Position numbers and translations under genes: made by a program | Assembly (NCBI RefSeq): GCF_905220365.1 | Contig: NC_061136.1 | Span: 10,023,702 to 10,087,701, forward strand | DNA: 64,000 nt | Origin: Vanessa cardui | Lineage: Eukaryota; Arthropoda; Insecta; Lepidoptera; Nymphalidae | Reading direction: 5' to 3' | The notes under the pieces: generated by a model | Database searches by the model: none | The model's input: only the letters and a program-made list of their open reading frames with translations | Told to the model about the DNA's origin: nothing | Shown here: positions 1-12,240 of the stretch, piece after piece | How positions within the stretch are numbered: position 1 is the stretch's first letter | Layout of the letters: the number at the start of each line of letters is the position of its first letter

Positions 1-733
1 TACATACAATGAACATAAATTCTATATCTATCTTTAAAGGAAATCAATGAACTCATAGATAACATTAATACGCACACAAGCGCAAACGCTATTTTTTAAT
101 AGTGATAACTCGAATAAAAAGATGTTCCTTATTATCTCGACTATTAATTAAATATTTAAATAAGCTATCGCTACAAAAATACTCACTAAAATATTCTAGA
201 AAAATGTATTCAATTAATTTAAAAGATTGAGGCTAGACAATTTAACTTAGTTTCCATAATCGTACTCGATAGATCGAATCGACCCTGATAACGAGTTTCT
301 CTATACGTGTAAAGATAATGAAACTTCATTTTGTTTTATGCTTAATTTCATACATAGGATACATTGGCGTTAGAGGTTAAGTACTTTGTGATTTGAAATA
401 GAACATAATTAATCTATAACCGGCTTAAACTAGTTTCAGCTATGGAAACATGTACATGGATAATTTACGAAAGGCTATCGAAGTAAACTTAATATTGTAA
501 ATAGATGCAAATTAACTTTTTACGAGAACATAATTTCAATTGAATTCAAATTGTTAATAAAATACAAGCACATTTACAAAGTAACACGGTAATAAAGTGA
601 TAAACAGAAATAAATGAATAATAAATAAACGAAGTTACTATACCTAGGTACTTTAAACATAGCTACATATGTATGTATAGATACATTTCATTTGTATTTA
701 AATTATTTATAAATTTTATTATTACAGTATTGA
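1..733. other. AT-rich stretch without a gene
   Basis: No open frame of useful length, RNA gene or recognisable repeat was seen. The sequence is AT-rich with scattered homopolymer runs, as expected for lepidopteran intergenic or intronic DNA. Confidence 0.6.
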
Positions 734-780
734 AGAAAGCCTATTAATAGATATTTGTCATATCTATTAATAGGCTTTCT
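734..780. repeat. Perfect inverted repeat (21-bp arms, 5-bp loop)
   Basis: The arm at 734-754 (AGAAAGCC...ATAGATAT) is followed by the loop TTGTC (755-759) and then its exact reverse complement at 760-780. It lies about 30 bp outside the tail end of the SINE at 818-1110. Perfect arms in otherwise drifting AT-rich DNA suggest a recent origin, for example by template switching during repair, or a small foldback element. No duplicated target site was recognised, so a transposon label is not supported. Confidence 0.85.
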
Positions 781-817
781 AATCCTAGTCTAGTAGAGAA
801 TTAAGTAGCGTTAAGCG

Positions 818-1110
818 TATACAACAACAAACAACAACAACAGCCTGTAAATTCTCTCTCCCTTTGAGGAGAACGTTTGGAACATATTCCACCACGCTGT
901 TACAATGCGGGTTGGTGGAATACACATGTGGCAGAATTTCTATGAAATTTGTCAGATGCAAGTTTCCTCACGATGTTTTCCTTCACCGCTGAAAACACGA
1001 TGAATTATAAAGACAAATTAAGCACATGAATCAGCGGTGCTTGCCTGGGTTTGAACCCGCAATCATCGGCTAAGATGCACGCGTTCTAACCACTGGGCCA
1101 TCTCGACTCG
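818..1110 (-). mobile_element. tRNA-derived SINE, nearly full length (Metulj-like family)
   Basis: Read on the minus strand, this begins with a tRNA-like head. An A-box-like GATGGCCCAGTGGTTAGA lies near 1085-1102 and a B box GGGTTCAAACCC at 1047-1058. The body holds the conserved core GAAGGAAAACATCGTGAGGAAAC and ends in a (GTT)n-type tail at 818-842. Imperfect 9-bp flanks, CGTTAAGCG (809-817) and CGTTATGCG (1109-1117), may be the target duplication. The same core recurs at 3721, 28937, 40609, 54233 and 61030. The family name is from memory of butterfly genomes; the pol III boxes are directly visible. Confidence 0.85.
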
Positions 1111-1117
1111 TTATGCG

Positions 1118-3720
1118 ACGTAATTTAGTTTTTAAAAGGCAGGCGAGGAATTAGGATACAAGGTCATCTCGGCCAATAACCACTGGCACTGTTAGAGATA
1201 TAGACCACTTCTCACACTATCGTCTGACAATGCAATCAACTACCCTAACTGAGATGTACCATTTGTGATTTAATCCATAGTCATTCGTACCTTCAAACTG
1301 AAATACAAAGCATTGATGTTTAGTGGTTTGTGGTAGGTAAAGTCTACTAGAATTTGGGTGGTGAGGCCACTCACAAAAAGACATGATTACTGTACGGAAC
1401 CTACGACATTGTACAAGTACATGCTAATAAACGTTTTAATATTTGTCGGTTCTCACATTTAATAAATTATAAATAAATTAAATAATTTAATTTTTATAAT
1501 TATATAATTATAATTCGAGTTTCGAGTCAATGGTAACTCTTAATATTAATTTAATCTTATAAAATGACGATTCATAAGTGCTTATGAGGACCTCTGTTAG
1601 TGAAGTTTATTTTCACTATATGTGTTTCACTAAGCTTCGTCTTTTTTATTATATATAAAATTAACAAGAACTACAAGAGTCCTTGTGCAATCAGTATATT
1701 AGCGATCTTACATTCCTACAAAAAATGATACTTTTTGGTTACTCCCCGTGATTTTTGTTTGCCTACGTCTGCCGTTATAGATTATCTTAGTAAAAACTGT
1801 TTGACTAGCCTTTGGAATTATATAGTGTAGTTCTCACATAAGAAACTTTAGAAATTTTCTTAGGCTAGTTAAAACAGGCTATTTTCACAATTTTTGTTGT
1901 TATATAATTTAAACACGTGTTGTACGTGAGGGCACACGTACGTTATGCATTAAAACTTTCTCGAGTTAAAAGTAAAGTTCGGCTGACACGGTATCCGCAT
2001 TAAACAAATATATACCCAATTAACTTTTTATTTATGGACTAAGGAATTTTTAAAATGCATTAGCCGTTCACGTTCACAAAAGTAAGCTTTCAACATAACT
2101 CTGATTAAATTTTTTTGGTGATATTGAAAATGCTATATCATTATTATGAACACACAATTATTTAAATAAAAAATAGTGTTGTACAAAAGTTTACTAAAAA
2201 TATATAGTTTTTTTTTTCAAATTATTTTGTACTTATAATCATTTTAGTACTGTTATGATATGTGTAAGATTAATTTGAACCACAATCTGACACCGAAAAT
2301 TTAAGATAATCATCAATCTGTTGGTACTCATAATTTCACACAATGACTACAAAAAACGTTGTCTAAGTAAAACATAAATATATAAAACCTATTTTCTTTA
2401 ATCTTTATTACATAAAAAGGTAATTAAACGTTACAATATCTTATCCAAATACCGCAGTAATATTGAGGATTATAATTTCGGTTACGGAGATATTTTAAAA
2501 GGTTTGAACCGATTTATCATATCTTAAATCCAAGTTAAAAGCCCCGGGCTATATCGATCCTAAACTTGTAACGCGTAATTCATGTGGCAACTTAAAACAG
2601 TGTCTAACATAACACATGGCGCAGACACATAGTTGTAGAAAGCAATAATTTATCCTCCTCATCCCAACTATTCCCTCGGCTCAAACATACATCTATGTAT
2701 CTTACATTCGGTTACATGAATTTATCCCTGGAACGGCCTTGGGCGCAGATTCTTTGTGGGAATGAGCGTACATTGTTGTACAGTTTGTTATTGAGTTACG
2801 CAAAATTAATTTTTGTTTGAACAAATGACTCGTAGGTTTTAAGAGGTTTTACCCAAGCAAAAGTAACTGAACTGGGTTGTATTTTATTTGTGTTTGAATC
2901 TTTACTAGATTTAAAGGGAGAATTTTATTTTCTTTGTCATCGAATTCAAATCACTGTGAAGCTGCAGAGAAACAATTGCATCGCTCTTTTTTATAAGAAC
3001 ACAACCTTTATCATTAAGAACTAAAAGGAATCATAGGAACGTTTACTAAAATATTTGCATTATAAGTTTTTAGATCAGAAATTCATTATTTTGCTATAGT
3101 GTAATCGTATTCCGTATGTATTATTTTGTAAGTAAATTTTGTATTAGTGTGTTGAATGTTTATAATGGCCCATCTAGTTAACAATAGCTCTATAAAGCTA
3201 CCAAATATGAAAGTTACTCGCGAACAGCACACGCGCCGCACAATATATCAAGTTTTGATTCGGCCGCGCAATAAACAATACAATATATCAATACAGAGCA
3301 CACGGTGGCGAAATTTGAGTGTAGCGAGTGCGTAATACATATTTATGTACGGAACTTATAGAAGGCTTTATAAAGTTGTTCCATTTGTTATTTTATTTCG
3401 AAGTGTAAACGCTGAGAGCCAATAAGATTGTTATTAAAGATAGAGTCCGATTCGACATCTTGAAGAATTACGGAGCTGTCGGTCGGAGTAATTTCTTATT
3501 TAGCAGTTGTTTATAGTTGATGATAATATTGCTTTCGTTGCATAAATATTGGTATAACGTTTGTTGGATGTATTTTAACCAGAGATGAGTTATGTTTGAA
3601 ATATTGTATGAAAGCGTAGTCGAAGTACGTTCTGTGATGATAGTAAGAAAAAATAAAAAGTTAAGTAATTGTGCAACTATTCTACAGCTGGACTTATAAC
3701 TGCTTGAAGAGAAGGTTAGA
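1118..3720. other. AT-rich stretch without a gene; one GC-richer patch
   Basis: No coding region was recognised. At about 3205-3340 there is a GC-richer patch containing two copies of CAATATATCAA and CG-rich strings. It could be a small regulatory element, but nothing in the sequence proves a function. Confidence 0.5.
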
Positions 3721-3930
3721 TCCTTATTTTACCATCCTGTTGTAATGCGGATCGATGTACACAATTGTTTGATTTCAATCCAGCAAAATGTTTTCCTTCT
3801 TCACCGAACGTGAAATGAATTATAAACAGAAATTAAGGGCATGAAAATTCAAGAGTTAGCCCGGGTTTTAACCCACAATATTACGTTTAAGTTTAAGATT
3901 CAAGTATTCTTACCAGTGGGCCATCTCGGT
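3721..3930 (-). mobile_element. Degenerate SINE copy, same family as 818-1110
   Basis: Recognisable blocks survive on the minus strand: the head complement CCAGTGGGCCATCTCGG at the right end, a damaged B box near 3867-3880, and the core complement around 3786-3800. Several internal stretches are lost or mutated. It is an old copy without a clear target duplication. Confidence 0.7.
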
Positions 3931-5254
3931 TTATAAATTAATTACTTCATGAATACTATAGGTAGTATTGTTTCACATGTGAATGAACGCGCACCGCCTT
4001 AATACAGTTGCAGCACGTACCCATTGTATTTTATAGTGAAACCGCAATTTATATAAGTAAATAATTCATATACGCTTTAAACATTTATAATATTTTTTAA
4101 ATTTAGATTTTAGAAACAGTTCTAAATTTAAAATTTCCGTATAGTTCTAGTGAATGGAATGGAAAAATATTCGTATACATTTAATCTATTAATTAAAAAT
4201 AATATCTTTGCTGTATTACGTATAATATGTATATTATTTTAAGTGTGCAATACGCAGTACCGTTCGTATATACAAGCACAGCCTCACTCCGCTACACGGG
4301 ATTGTTTTAAACTTTGATTAATTCGCTACTGGAACCTTGTTGCCAGTTGATTAGTTCTGTTGTTTACTTGTTTAAAGAACTTTCTTTGTTTGCTGGATCG
4401 AATTGAGATTGTTAGAAATTTTATTTGAAAACGCAATCAGGTGCTTCATTGATTTTTATGTTATTTGTTATTAGCACGTGAACGATCTTAATAGAGGTAT
4501 CACAATATATTTAGGACTATTTAATGACTTTCAGTTTCAATTATAATATTAAATTTACATCACTTTATTTTTAAACAGTTGGATAAGAGTGACTAAAAGG
4601 TTTCCGATTCTTTTTGGTATAATCTAATTTTAGGTTGATTACAATTTTGTAAAATAACGATTCAAAAGTACTTCTAAAAGCCTACTTTAATAAAGTATAT
4701 TTAAAATTTGATTTTTAAAAAATTTGAAGTTTAAAGTATTATATTCTAAGCTAACGGTCTCCCTATTGATAATAATTTCCTTCTATCGTTCATTCTAGTT
4801 TTCGATACGCGTTATGTATCATTTTTCGTATCTTTCCCAGCCTTTCTTTCTATTTGAAAGTTCAACTAAAATAAGCATTATCAAGATCCGCTTAAGCTAT
4901 AATAAAAAGCCTATCAATCCATGTATAATATATAAACGATGTTTACCTAAATATACATCCTTGAGCATAGCTTTTTGGAAAAGATAGTAGATGTGAAAGC
5001 AACAGGACCACTTCTGTTTGTCTTTTATGAGACTCTTGTGTCTTCATTGAAACAAAACAATAATGAGTAAATATTTCTACGCAATGACGAAAATTTAATA
5101 TTTTATAAATATATCGATAAAAATTTAAGATTGACATTTCTTGCCGTATAATTCCGACTTTCGCAAATGTTTAAATCGTTTTGTTAACTTACATAGCCTT
5201 TCGATGCAGCAAAATCTTTGATTGATCGTGCATTTTTAATATAAAATGCATAAT
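3931..5254. other. AT-rich stretch without a gene
   Basis: There is only a 64-codon minus-strand frame (4943-5137) of low-complexity composition with no family resemblance. Nothing else was seen. Confidence 0.5.
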
Positions 5255-5475
5255 AATGTTCGCATGTCCGACGCAAAGCCACCCGGCGTGACAACTCTGA
5301 GGCGTCTTATCTCGCGAATTACATTAATTAGAGGTGTGGGGGTAATTAATATTAATTAAAATCACCTTTTAGCTCGCTACACTGAATGCGTATCACAGTT
5401 AATAAATTTACTCGGCGCATCGGCCACTGGCTGCAGCTGATAAAGACAAACTGACAGGACTCTCGTTCTTAATCA
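5255..5475. promoter_or_regulatory. Candidate cis-regulatory patch rich in homeodomain sites
   Basis: GC-richer flanks surround a cluster of TAATTA cores. There is a TTAATTA at 5324-5330 and a perfect 16-bp palindrome TAATTAATATTAATTA at 5343-5358. Further right are a CAGCTG E box (GGCTGCAGCTGATAA) and a TGACAG Hth/Meis-type core. This mix is typical of insect developmental enhancers. Function is inferred from motif clustering only. Confidence 0.35.
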
Positions 5476-8400
5476 AACGAAAGTAAGCTCTATTCTTAAA
5501 ACCTTAAGGCTTAATGAAACCGTAAATAGCCTACGTAAGTGCAAAAAATGTGACTATGCGGATACTTGGTTTTAAAGTTAAGTGTACTTCAAGGCTTTTT
5601 TTTTTATCTTGAAGTAAAGTTAAAGTTTATCTGTTAATAATTATTATCGATATAGAATTTGATCAATAAATATTAATATAGTTAAGAAAAAAAAAAATAT
5701 TTTTTATTTTCGGCGTTTTCTATTTTAGTATATTAATAAATTTATTATGCTTCATAAGACTTAACTTTTTCTGTCTTATGTTAATTACGATCGATTATTT
5801 TAATTACTTATTCTTTACAACACTTTTATAATAACAGCCGCCGGCCAATTAATTAGTTTACGATATAACTACTATAATTTAATTATATTTAATTACTTTG
5901 ACTTACTAAGGAAATAATTTTCCTTATTACGAAAAACTATCGAAAGTTATTTATTTTTATTTTGAGTTTATAACGAAAATATAAAAATATTGAAATATAA
6001 ATTAATATATTCGACAACGTTCGCCGGTGATTATTTAACATTATATATAAGAATATTATAATATACAAGTGATCAGATATATCGAATAAATTTTAAAATA
6101 ATTTTATTCGACCACCAATTTTGAAATAGAAAGGGTTAACATATTATTCGTTCGCCTATTAAAAGCGGGTCGTTTTATGAAAATTAAATACGGGGACCAT
6201 ACCCTTTGTCTATGACCACATGTGTGGGATATGCAAATGACGTATCGGATGTTAGAACACAATACCTACTAGATTAAAACTTTATATATTCGTAACTGTT
6301 GCATAGTATAATTGTATACATTGTCATTGCGTAATGAAATCATGCAATTGGTTTTATTATATAGATATTCGAAATAGTACAGCTGTGTATGTAAGTAGGT
6401 ACGTCTTTTATTATTATTTATTAATGGTGATTATGTTGTATAGATAATCTATCAAAAACGTTTCGTGAATTTTAACTTGGATATGATGAGTTGGATTTGT
6501 GCTTAAGGTTGAAGTTGATTTTGTGTTTGTATTTCTATTATTAACTTCATTCACAATCATTGAGAAAAACATCGTGAGAAAACTTGCCTGTATATAATAA
6601 CTTCTTCCAAGTTCTGAGATATTATACATGTATCCGCAAATCAGTATCTAATTACAAACATAAGCGCGCAAATCCACGTTGAATTATCATCGTTTTAATA
6701 AACTATACAAATATAATCTCATGTATAATTTTTTGCCGTCTCACATTCATCTTTTAAGCACGAGCTATATTCATTAAACGTGTAGTTGAACCGCTGTGAA
6801 TTAAGCAACGAGTATGATATATAATATCAAGATACAACAGTTGATACTGCATGAGCAGAAATGAACAATAACTATTGCTTAGGCAATATGAAGAAGTTCG
6901 ACACCGTAATGCAAATTAGTTATGATACATAAGGCATCATCATTCATTCTTACCTGAATTTTCTTGCTAATACTTATGTATTTTTTTATATGAAAATATA
7001 ACAATGGTATTATTCTGACAAAGAGATTGATTATCTTTGGCACTTAAAATTTCATTCTAATTTCATATTAAATTTTAATCATCTTTCTAATTTTAAGGAT
7101 TGAGTCATTCGCAGATGTTACCTTAAAAAAGTCCTTCGTCTTTTAATTCGAATAGCTTGAATTTCACGACAGAAAAATATTAGCAGATGCATCGTTAAAA
7201 AGATAATGATTTTTTTAAATCGACTCACAAAACAATATCCCTAAAAATCACTTAAGATTCCACAGATTACACAAATACATCGGTTGAAAATACCTATCTA
7301 ATTCAATATTCTAACCTTCCACTATTTCGAGCTTTATAACAGTTTGTATTTTTTTTTGTTTCTCGATTATTTCAATGTTAGAATCGTTCCGTGAGTCATT
7401 TGTAAAGTGTATACATGTGAATGCAGTAAATTTATCATTCTGACATTTGAACACATTCTGGTTGAAACGAAATTGCACGATAATTTTGATTAGAATCCGA
7501 CTCGAAGTGATGACGGATCAAAATATATGTCTTTTTAAAAAGTTTCATTATATCTTATTTATTGGTGGATTTTCAAATCGTCTGGAGAGTTACCAACTAC
7601 TAACATTCTAGTATCAAAAGAAATAATAAATGTTTTGCATTGTGGTTTGATTTTAAGAGTGTGACACTGACGCACTAGTAGTATATAGTAGTATCAAGTT
7701 TCGAGGCATTCTTAGAAGTATAACCACTCCTTACAAAGCAACATCATCAATGCGTCACAAATGATAACTAAGATTGTTCCTTATAGATATTGGATGAAAA
7801 AATATTTTAAAATAGGATTGTAGTAATATTGTAAAAGAAATTGAACTTAATAAATCGTCATCGACGTATGAAACAGTAACATTTCCCTGTAGCTATTTTT
7901 GTATGTTATAAAAGCATTATTTCGTTTAACTATTTACTGGTTTAGTTTTATCTTAATTACGTAATTAATTTTACAATTTCCATATTCAAATGTTCTCGAA
8001 TAAATAGTAATTAAATGAGCTCGTTTTTTGTTACCGTCTTATATATAGAAACCGATGGCGTGACGTAGACGACGATTTTATTGTTTTTCGCCTTATTTAT
8101 TACATAAGGTTTATATCAAATATGCATATAATGTTTATAGCTACCGATAGAGTTACTATAGATTTATAACTTAATTAAAAATTCATGTGACAGTATAATT
8201 CTCTATAAATAATCAATAAAAAAATTTTAATGATTTTTTTAGACTGTCAACATCCACAAGTGTTAGACAAAAATCTCTTCTATACTTATGTTAAGTTGAT
8301 TGAACCTAAAGTAGGTAAATGATCGACAAGTTCACTTGTGTCTGATAGTAAATTGAGGAAACCACTTATCAACCTCGTTGACAAATCTCTGATGAGATCT

Positions 8401-9015
8401 AGCAGCGACTTGATAACCTACATATATAACAGAAACAATAACGGCATTCCATAAACATTATTGAGCTAAGGTGTTGAAACAAATTAACAGATAATTTTGG
8501 AGAAGAAAATTAGCATCTTTCGAATTGCTATGGTTCTAGGCAACCTAGGCAAGACCTAGGAGACCTAGGTATCCCATGTTGTGTTATTATTAGTTATATT
8601 CTGGACAATTGGGAATAATTACAAGCACAGAAACAGTCAACTATTTCAGAGGATAAGATAGAATAAAATTATGTTATTATTTTCAAATATATTGGATTAA
8701 ATATTAATTAACATGCTTTAAACGCGCGATAAGATATTTCTACACAAGATCTATGTATTTTAGAAGTGCTTATAGGAGAGGTGTTCGAGAAAGTGGAACG
8801 TTAGATGTTCACCTTGTACGAGTACGCCTATGAAATACGAAATTAATCTTATAATTCTATGTTCAGATTCTGATTACCAATAACCGTTAACCATTAAATT
8901 CAATTACACCTTAATTTATTTGATACCTTTGACATATATCTAAAATACAGAAGAAATATATTTGTTATTTTTTAGTTAGCAACATTTGAGTGTTACCAAT
9001 CTATATATATTAATA
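5476..9015. other. AT-rich stretch without a gene
   Basis: No gene was recognised. A 71-codon minus-strand frame at 6414-6629 is low complexity. A fragment near 6565-6590 resembles the SINE core but is too short to call. At 8536-8569 the motif CTAGG occurs four times in 34 bp, a minor local duplication. Confidence 0.5.
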
Positions 9016-9200
9016 TTACAAATGTGGAAGTACCTCTGTCTGTTTGTCTGTCTGTTGCTCTTTCACGACCAAACCTTCAAAATTGATGAAATTTGGTATG
9101 AAGCAAACTTAAACTCCAAGAATGGACATAGGCTACTTCTTTTCCCTAACACATGACAACCAGCATCCTAAAACGCCTGCGAAGTCGCGGGCGACTGTTA
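9016..9200 (+). mobile_element. Helitron-like non-autonomous repeat copy
   Basis: The copy starts with a CTGTCTGTTTGTCTGTC-type stretch and continues through CTCTTTCACGACCAAACC. It passes GATGAAATTTGGTATGAAGC and ends near a small hairpin GTCGC-GG-GCGAC at 9184-9195. Related copies lie at 38330, 39025 and 39800. A 3' hairpin just before the end is typical of Helitrons, but the terminal CTRRT is not intact here. The family assignment rests on memory of common lepidopteran repeats. Confidence 0.5.
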
Positions 9201-11046
9201 ATATTTTTTTTATATAAAAAAAACCTTATAATAAATATCGTTGTCACCCTTCATAGTTGTGAAGAAACAGACATGATTGCGTGATACATATAACAATGAT
9301 ATAAGGGTAAATTATATTCACCACATAAACCGCAATAGACAATGTGGAATCAAAACTTTTATCCAGTGCCCCCAGATCGTCTTAACCCCTTTTCTATTCG
9401 GCTCATAAAATTGGCGAAACGTACAAAAATACGAACATAATGCCATTTGCATAATGTTTCGAGCTTTGTTTTTTCATAGAGCCCTGGGTCTCAAATGTCA
9501 CCGCAGACCAAGGGTGCGAAAACATCCATAATGGGGTGTTGAGTATATTAAAAATCGTTTCGCATCCTTTGCATTCCATTTCCATTCTTAAGGTTATAAA
9601 ATGCCGTCAAGTCTGAATTACGAGGGGATCATGAAATACTATCGTTATAAGTTTAATTTTATTGCTGTTAAAAGCTAGTTACAATTGTTTGGCTTGCGAC
9701 AAATTTGTTCCGAATCATGTGACGTACTTAGATCTGATTGTCGTCGTTCGTCTAAACTCTTTTATCATCTCTTTTATCAGAACAGTTAATTAATTATTAG
9801 CTATTATACCAATTGTAACTTCCGTCATCTGACATCGTAGTATTCAAATGTTTATACAATTTTTTTTCTAAATATTATATTAATTGGAGCAAAGCAATAT
9901 TTTAATAATGGTTTAAACAAAAATAACATTTATAGAATTAATAAGATTTGTATTTCTATAATAACAAGTTGGCGTATCCAAAATGTCACGAGCTAAATAT
10001 ATAAAGAGAATCGAATGTCTTTGCTCAAATATACTAATTTGGAAAATTCTCATACTAATATAAATTTAAGAATCGTAATCTGTTGATTCATAATATGATA
10101 ATGACAATTGCATTATTCAAATAAAAGTTCAAGGCTTCATCAATTCACATAATAGCTAAAAACGAGTTTAGAAACAGTTTATTTGTCGAGAGTCGTAAAT
10201 CTTAGTTCAGTAAATGAGCTAGTGATGTAAGACGACACTCAGGTAAACATTTAAATCGTAAGGACAGGTTAGGCAAAGAGCAGTGTAGTGACCTTAGAGG
10301 CAAAAGCGAAAGTGAGGCGAAACTGGGGAAGTCCGACAACGACTAGAAAATTAAATAGGTCGTGATGTTTGCACGTGAAGAGCATTAAATGCCACTGTTC
10401 AGTTATATGTCATTAATTTCGAATTTAATCCTTAATCCGATAAAAATAAGGATTATATTTGTCTAATCGTCATGAGCCTGTCGATACGAGACGTCTATAG
10501 GAATTGCTAAAAAGGGATCAGGAAAACATAGTTGTGAAAGTGATAAAAACGAATGTATTAATATCTGTGTCGTGCGTGTTTGATAATAATACTCTATTCG
10601 TTTCGATAGAAATTTGTGGAATGTTAAATATAATGTGGAGATTAAATTTTAAAGTGTCCTACTAATCGGTTTTGCCTAAGCTCATCTGGCTGTAGGATTA
10701 CAAACACAGTTTAAAAGGGCAAATAAGTCATGTTATCTTATTTCCCATGATTTGTAATGTTAACTGTTATACGGTGATATTAATATCATTGTCTATGGGC
10801 GTTGGTGACCATTCAGTAGATAACTAATCAACTCATTTGCTAGTGGCTTTTCTTTTATATAATTTAAAGTTTAAGAAAAACTTTGAAATACAGGCAAAGT
10901 AAAGGATATTGAAATTGACTATTTAGTGTAAAAACAAACACAAATACTTGCGATAGTCACAATACATTTAGGTTTAACGATATATGAGTTGCCTTGTAAG
11001 CAAAATAAAAGGGCAATATTAATTCGTGAATTTTCCAACACTTAAG
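9201..11046. other. AT-rich stretch without a gene
   Basis: A 60-codon minus-strand frame at 9403-9585 has no family resemblance. Nothing else was recognised. Confidence 0.5.
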
Positions 11047-11214
11047 AAAATCAAGATTCAGCGTTTAAACGTCAGTAGACTTGAAGTCTACACGGGCGGA
11101 TGTAGTAGTCGTTCCGGCAATAACAGTTCCGGTACCGACACTCGACTCGCTTCCGTCGTCGACGAGGAAACGGTTTCCTCCCGATTGTTTATGCCTTCGA
11201 CAAATATCAACTGA
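11047..11214 (+). other. Palindrome-dense open block, possible terminal coding exon
   Basis: A 55-codon open frame runs from an AG at 11045-11046, preceded by a short pyrimidine stretch, to a TGA at 11212-11214. Its base composition is far more GC-rich than its surroundings. The peptide is Ser/Thr/Asn-rich in the middle and ends in FMPSTNIN. I do not recognise it. The same block contains inverted repeats: GTAGACTT-G-AAGTCTAC (11075-11091), CGGTACCG (11130-11137), TCGTCGACGA (11156-11165) and GAGGAAAC-G-GTTTCCTC (11164-11180). A heptamer GTTCCGG is directly repeated at 11110 and 11126. It may be a last exon of an unseen plus-strand gene or a conserved noncoding element; I cannot decide. Confidence 0.25.
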
Positions 11215-11874
11215 CAAGAGAAGAACATAGTACTAATCTATGATATATTGCTTAATCTGGATTGATTTGTTTGTTCAGTATTTAACAAACCAAATGATAC
11301 CTAAACTAGACTAACTATATATCGTTTGAATTAAGTTAAGAGATTAAACATAAATCAATTGATGGAGATTCTTAGGCTCAGATCTTTTAGGCTATAATTT
11401 TTAAAACTAAACAAACTAAATATGCTTATGGCGGCATCAGATGGGAATCATAATTTATAGCTATTAGAATATGGAAATTGTGGCGCCTGCTGCAATGAAA
11501 GGGCCTCGAATGTTTTTAATCTGGCGCAAAATTAATGAAGATTCCGTTATTTAATTTTCGGAGAATTGTGGTATTCTGAAAATTTCCAGTTTACTGTACA
11601 ATTTTGTTACAACGTTTAATCCGCTTTCGTTTCGCATGCGTGGATATAAATCAAGTGTTTGTTTTTACATACCTTAGGGTGAATCACGTGATTTATGGAC
11701 GCGGTTTAAGCTCTTTTGAGTTCGAATATACATATATGCACATCAGGAGTAGAACGTGATATTGTATTCAACGACAATCAATAAGTAATATTGCACCCCA
11801 TAATGGAATTCTTTTACATACCGCCCCCCTAGAAAACCAATAAGAACAATAATAAATAACTCTTATCATATTTC
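11215..11874. other. AT-rich stretch without a gene
   Basis: Nothing recognisable was seen. A minus-strand GTATGT preceded by AAG near 11670 resembles a 5' splice site, but no exon could be supported. Confidence 0.5.
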
Positions 11875-12240
11875 GAGTATGCTCCTGGTCGCATCGCGAG
11901 AGATCCAAACCAATATATCACCAGGAATTTACGAGGCAAGATACGACAGGAAAATTGCAAGAATGGTGGCGCAATCTATCTTAGTTGGGTTCCTTGGGGG
12001 AGGCTGGGGTGGCTCAGGAGCGCGGTGGGCCGGGGCGAGGGGACGAAGGGGAAACTTCGAGAGGTTATTAGTCCAAGCATCTGTTGTTGAGCGGGGGCGT
12101 GATGAAACTGCTCGGGTACAAGCTAACAAATCTAATTGCTCAGTAGGCGCCCGTGTATAGTCGTGGCTGACAAATGGCCCCTCATGTGGCTGCGCGGTAC
12201 ACGGCAGCAATTTGTTAAACGCACAGGTCACCGTGGGTGA
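11875..12240. promoter_or_regulatory. GC-rich block with G-quadruplex motif, candidate regulatory element
   Basis: This patch is open on both strands (93 codons plus, 100 codons minus), which reflects GC content rather than coding; neither peptide resembles a known family. The plus strand carries a dense G-tract run. The best four tracts form a canonical quadruplex pattern at 12027-12051 with loops CC, CGA and ACGAA. To the right are CCTCATGTGGCTGCGCGG and GGTCACCGTGGGTGA, which look like transcription-factor sites. Confidence 0.35.

Noticed and set aside
6540..6605. Short SINE-core-like string
   Set aside because: Only about 20 bases of similarity; no head, tail or flanking duplication.
8536..8569. 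Four CTAGG motifs in a row
   Set aside because: Short local slippage-type repetition with no wider structure.
11879..12231. Opposing 93- and 100-codon frames
   Set aside because: They overlap on both strands of a G-tract block; low-complexity Gly/Arg and Pro/Ala peptides.
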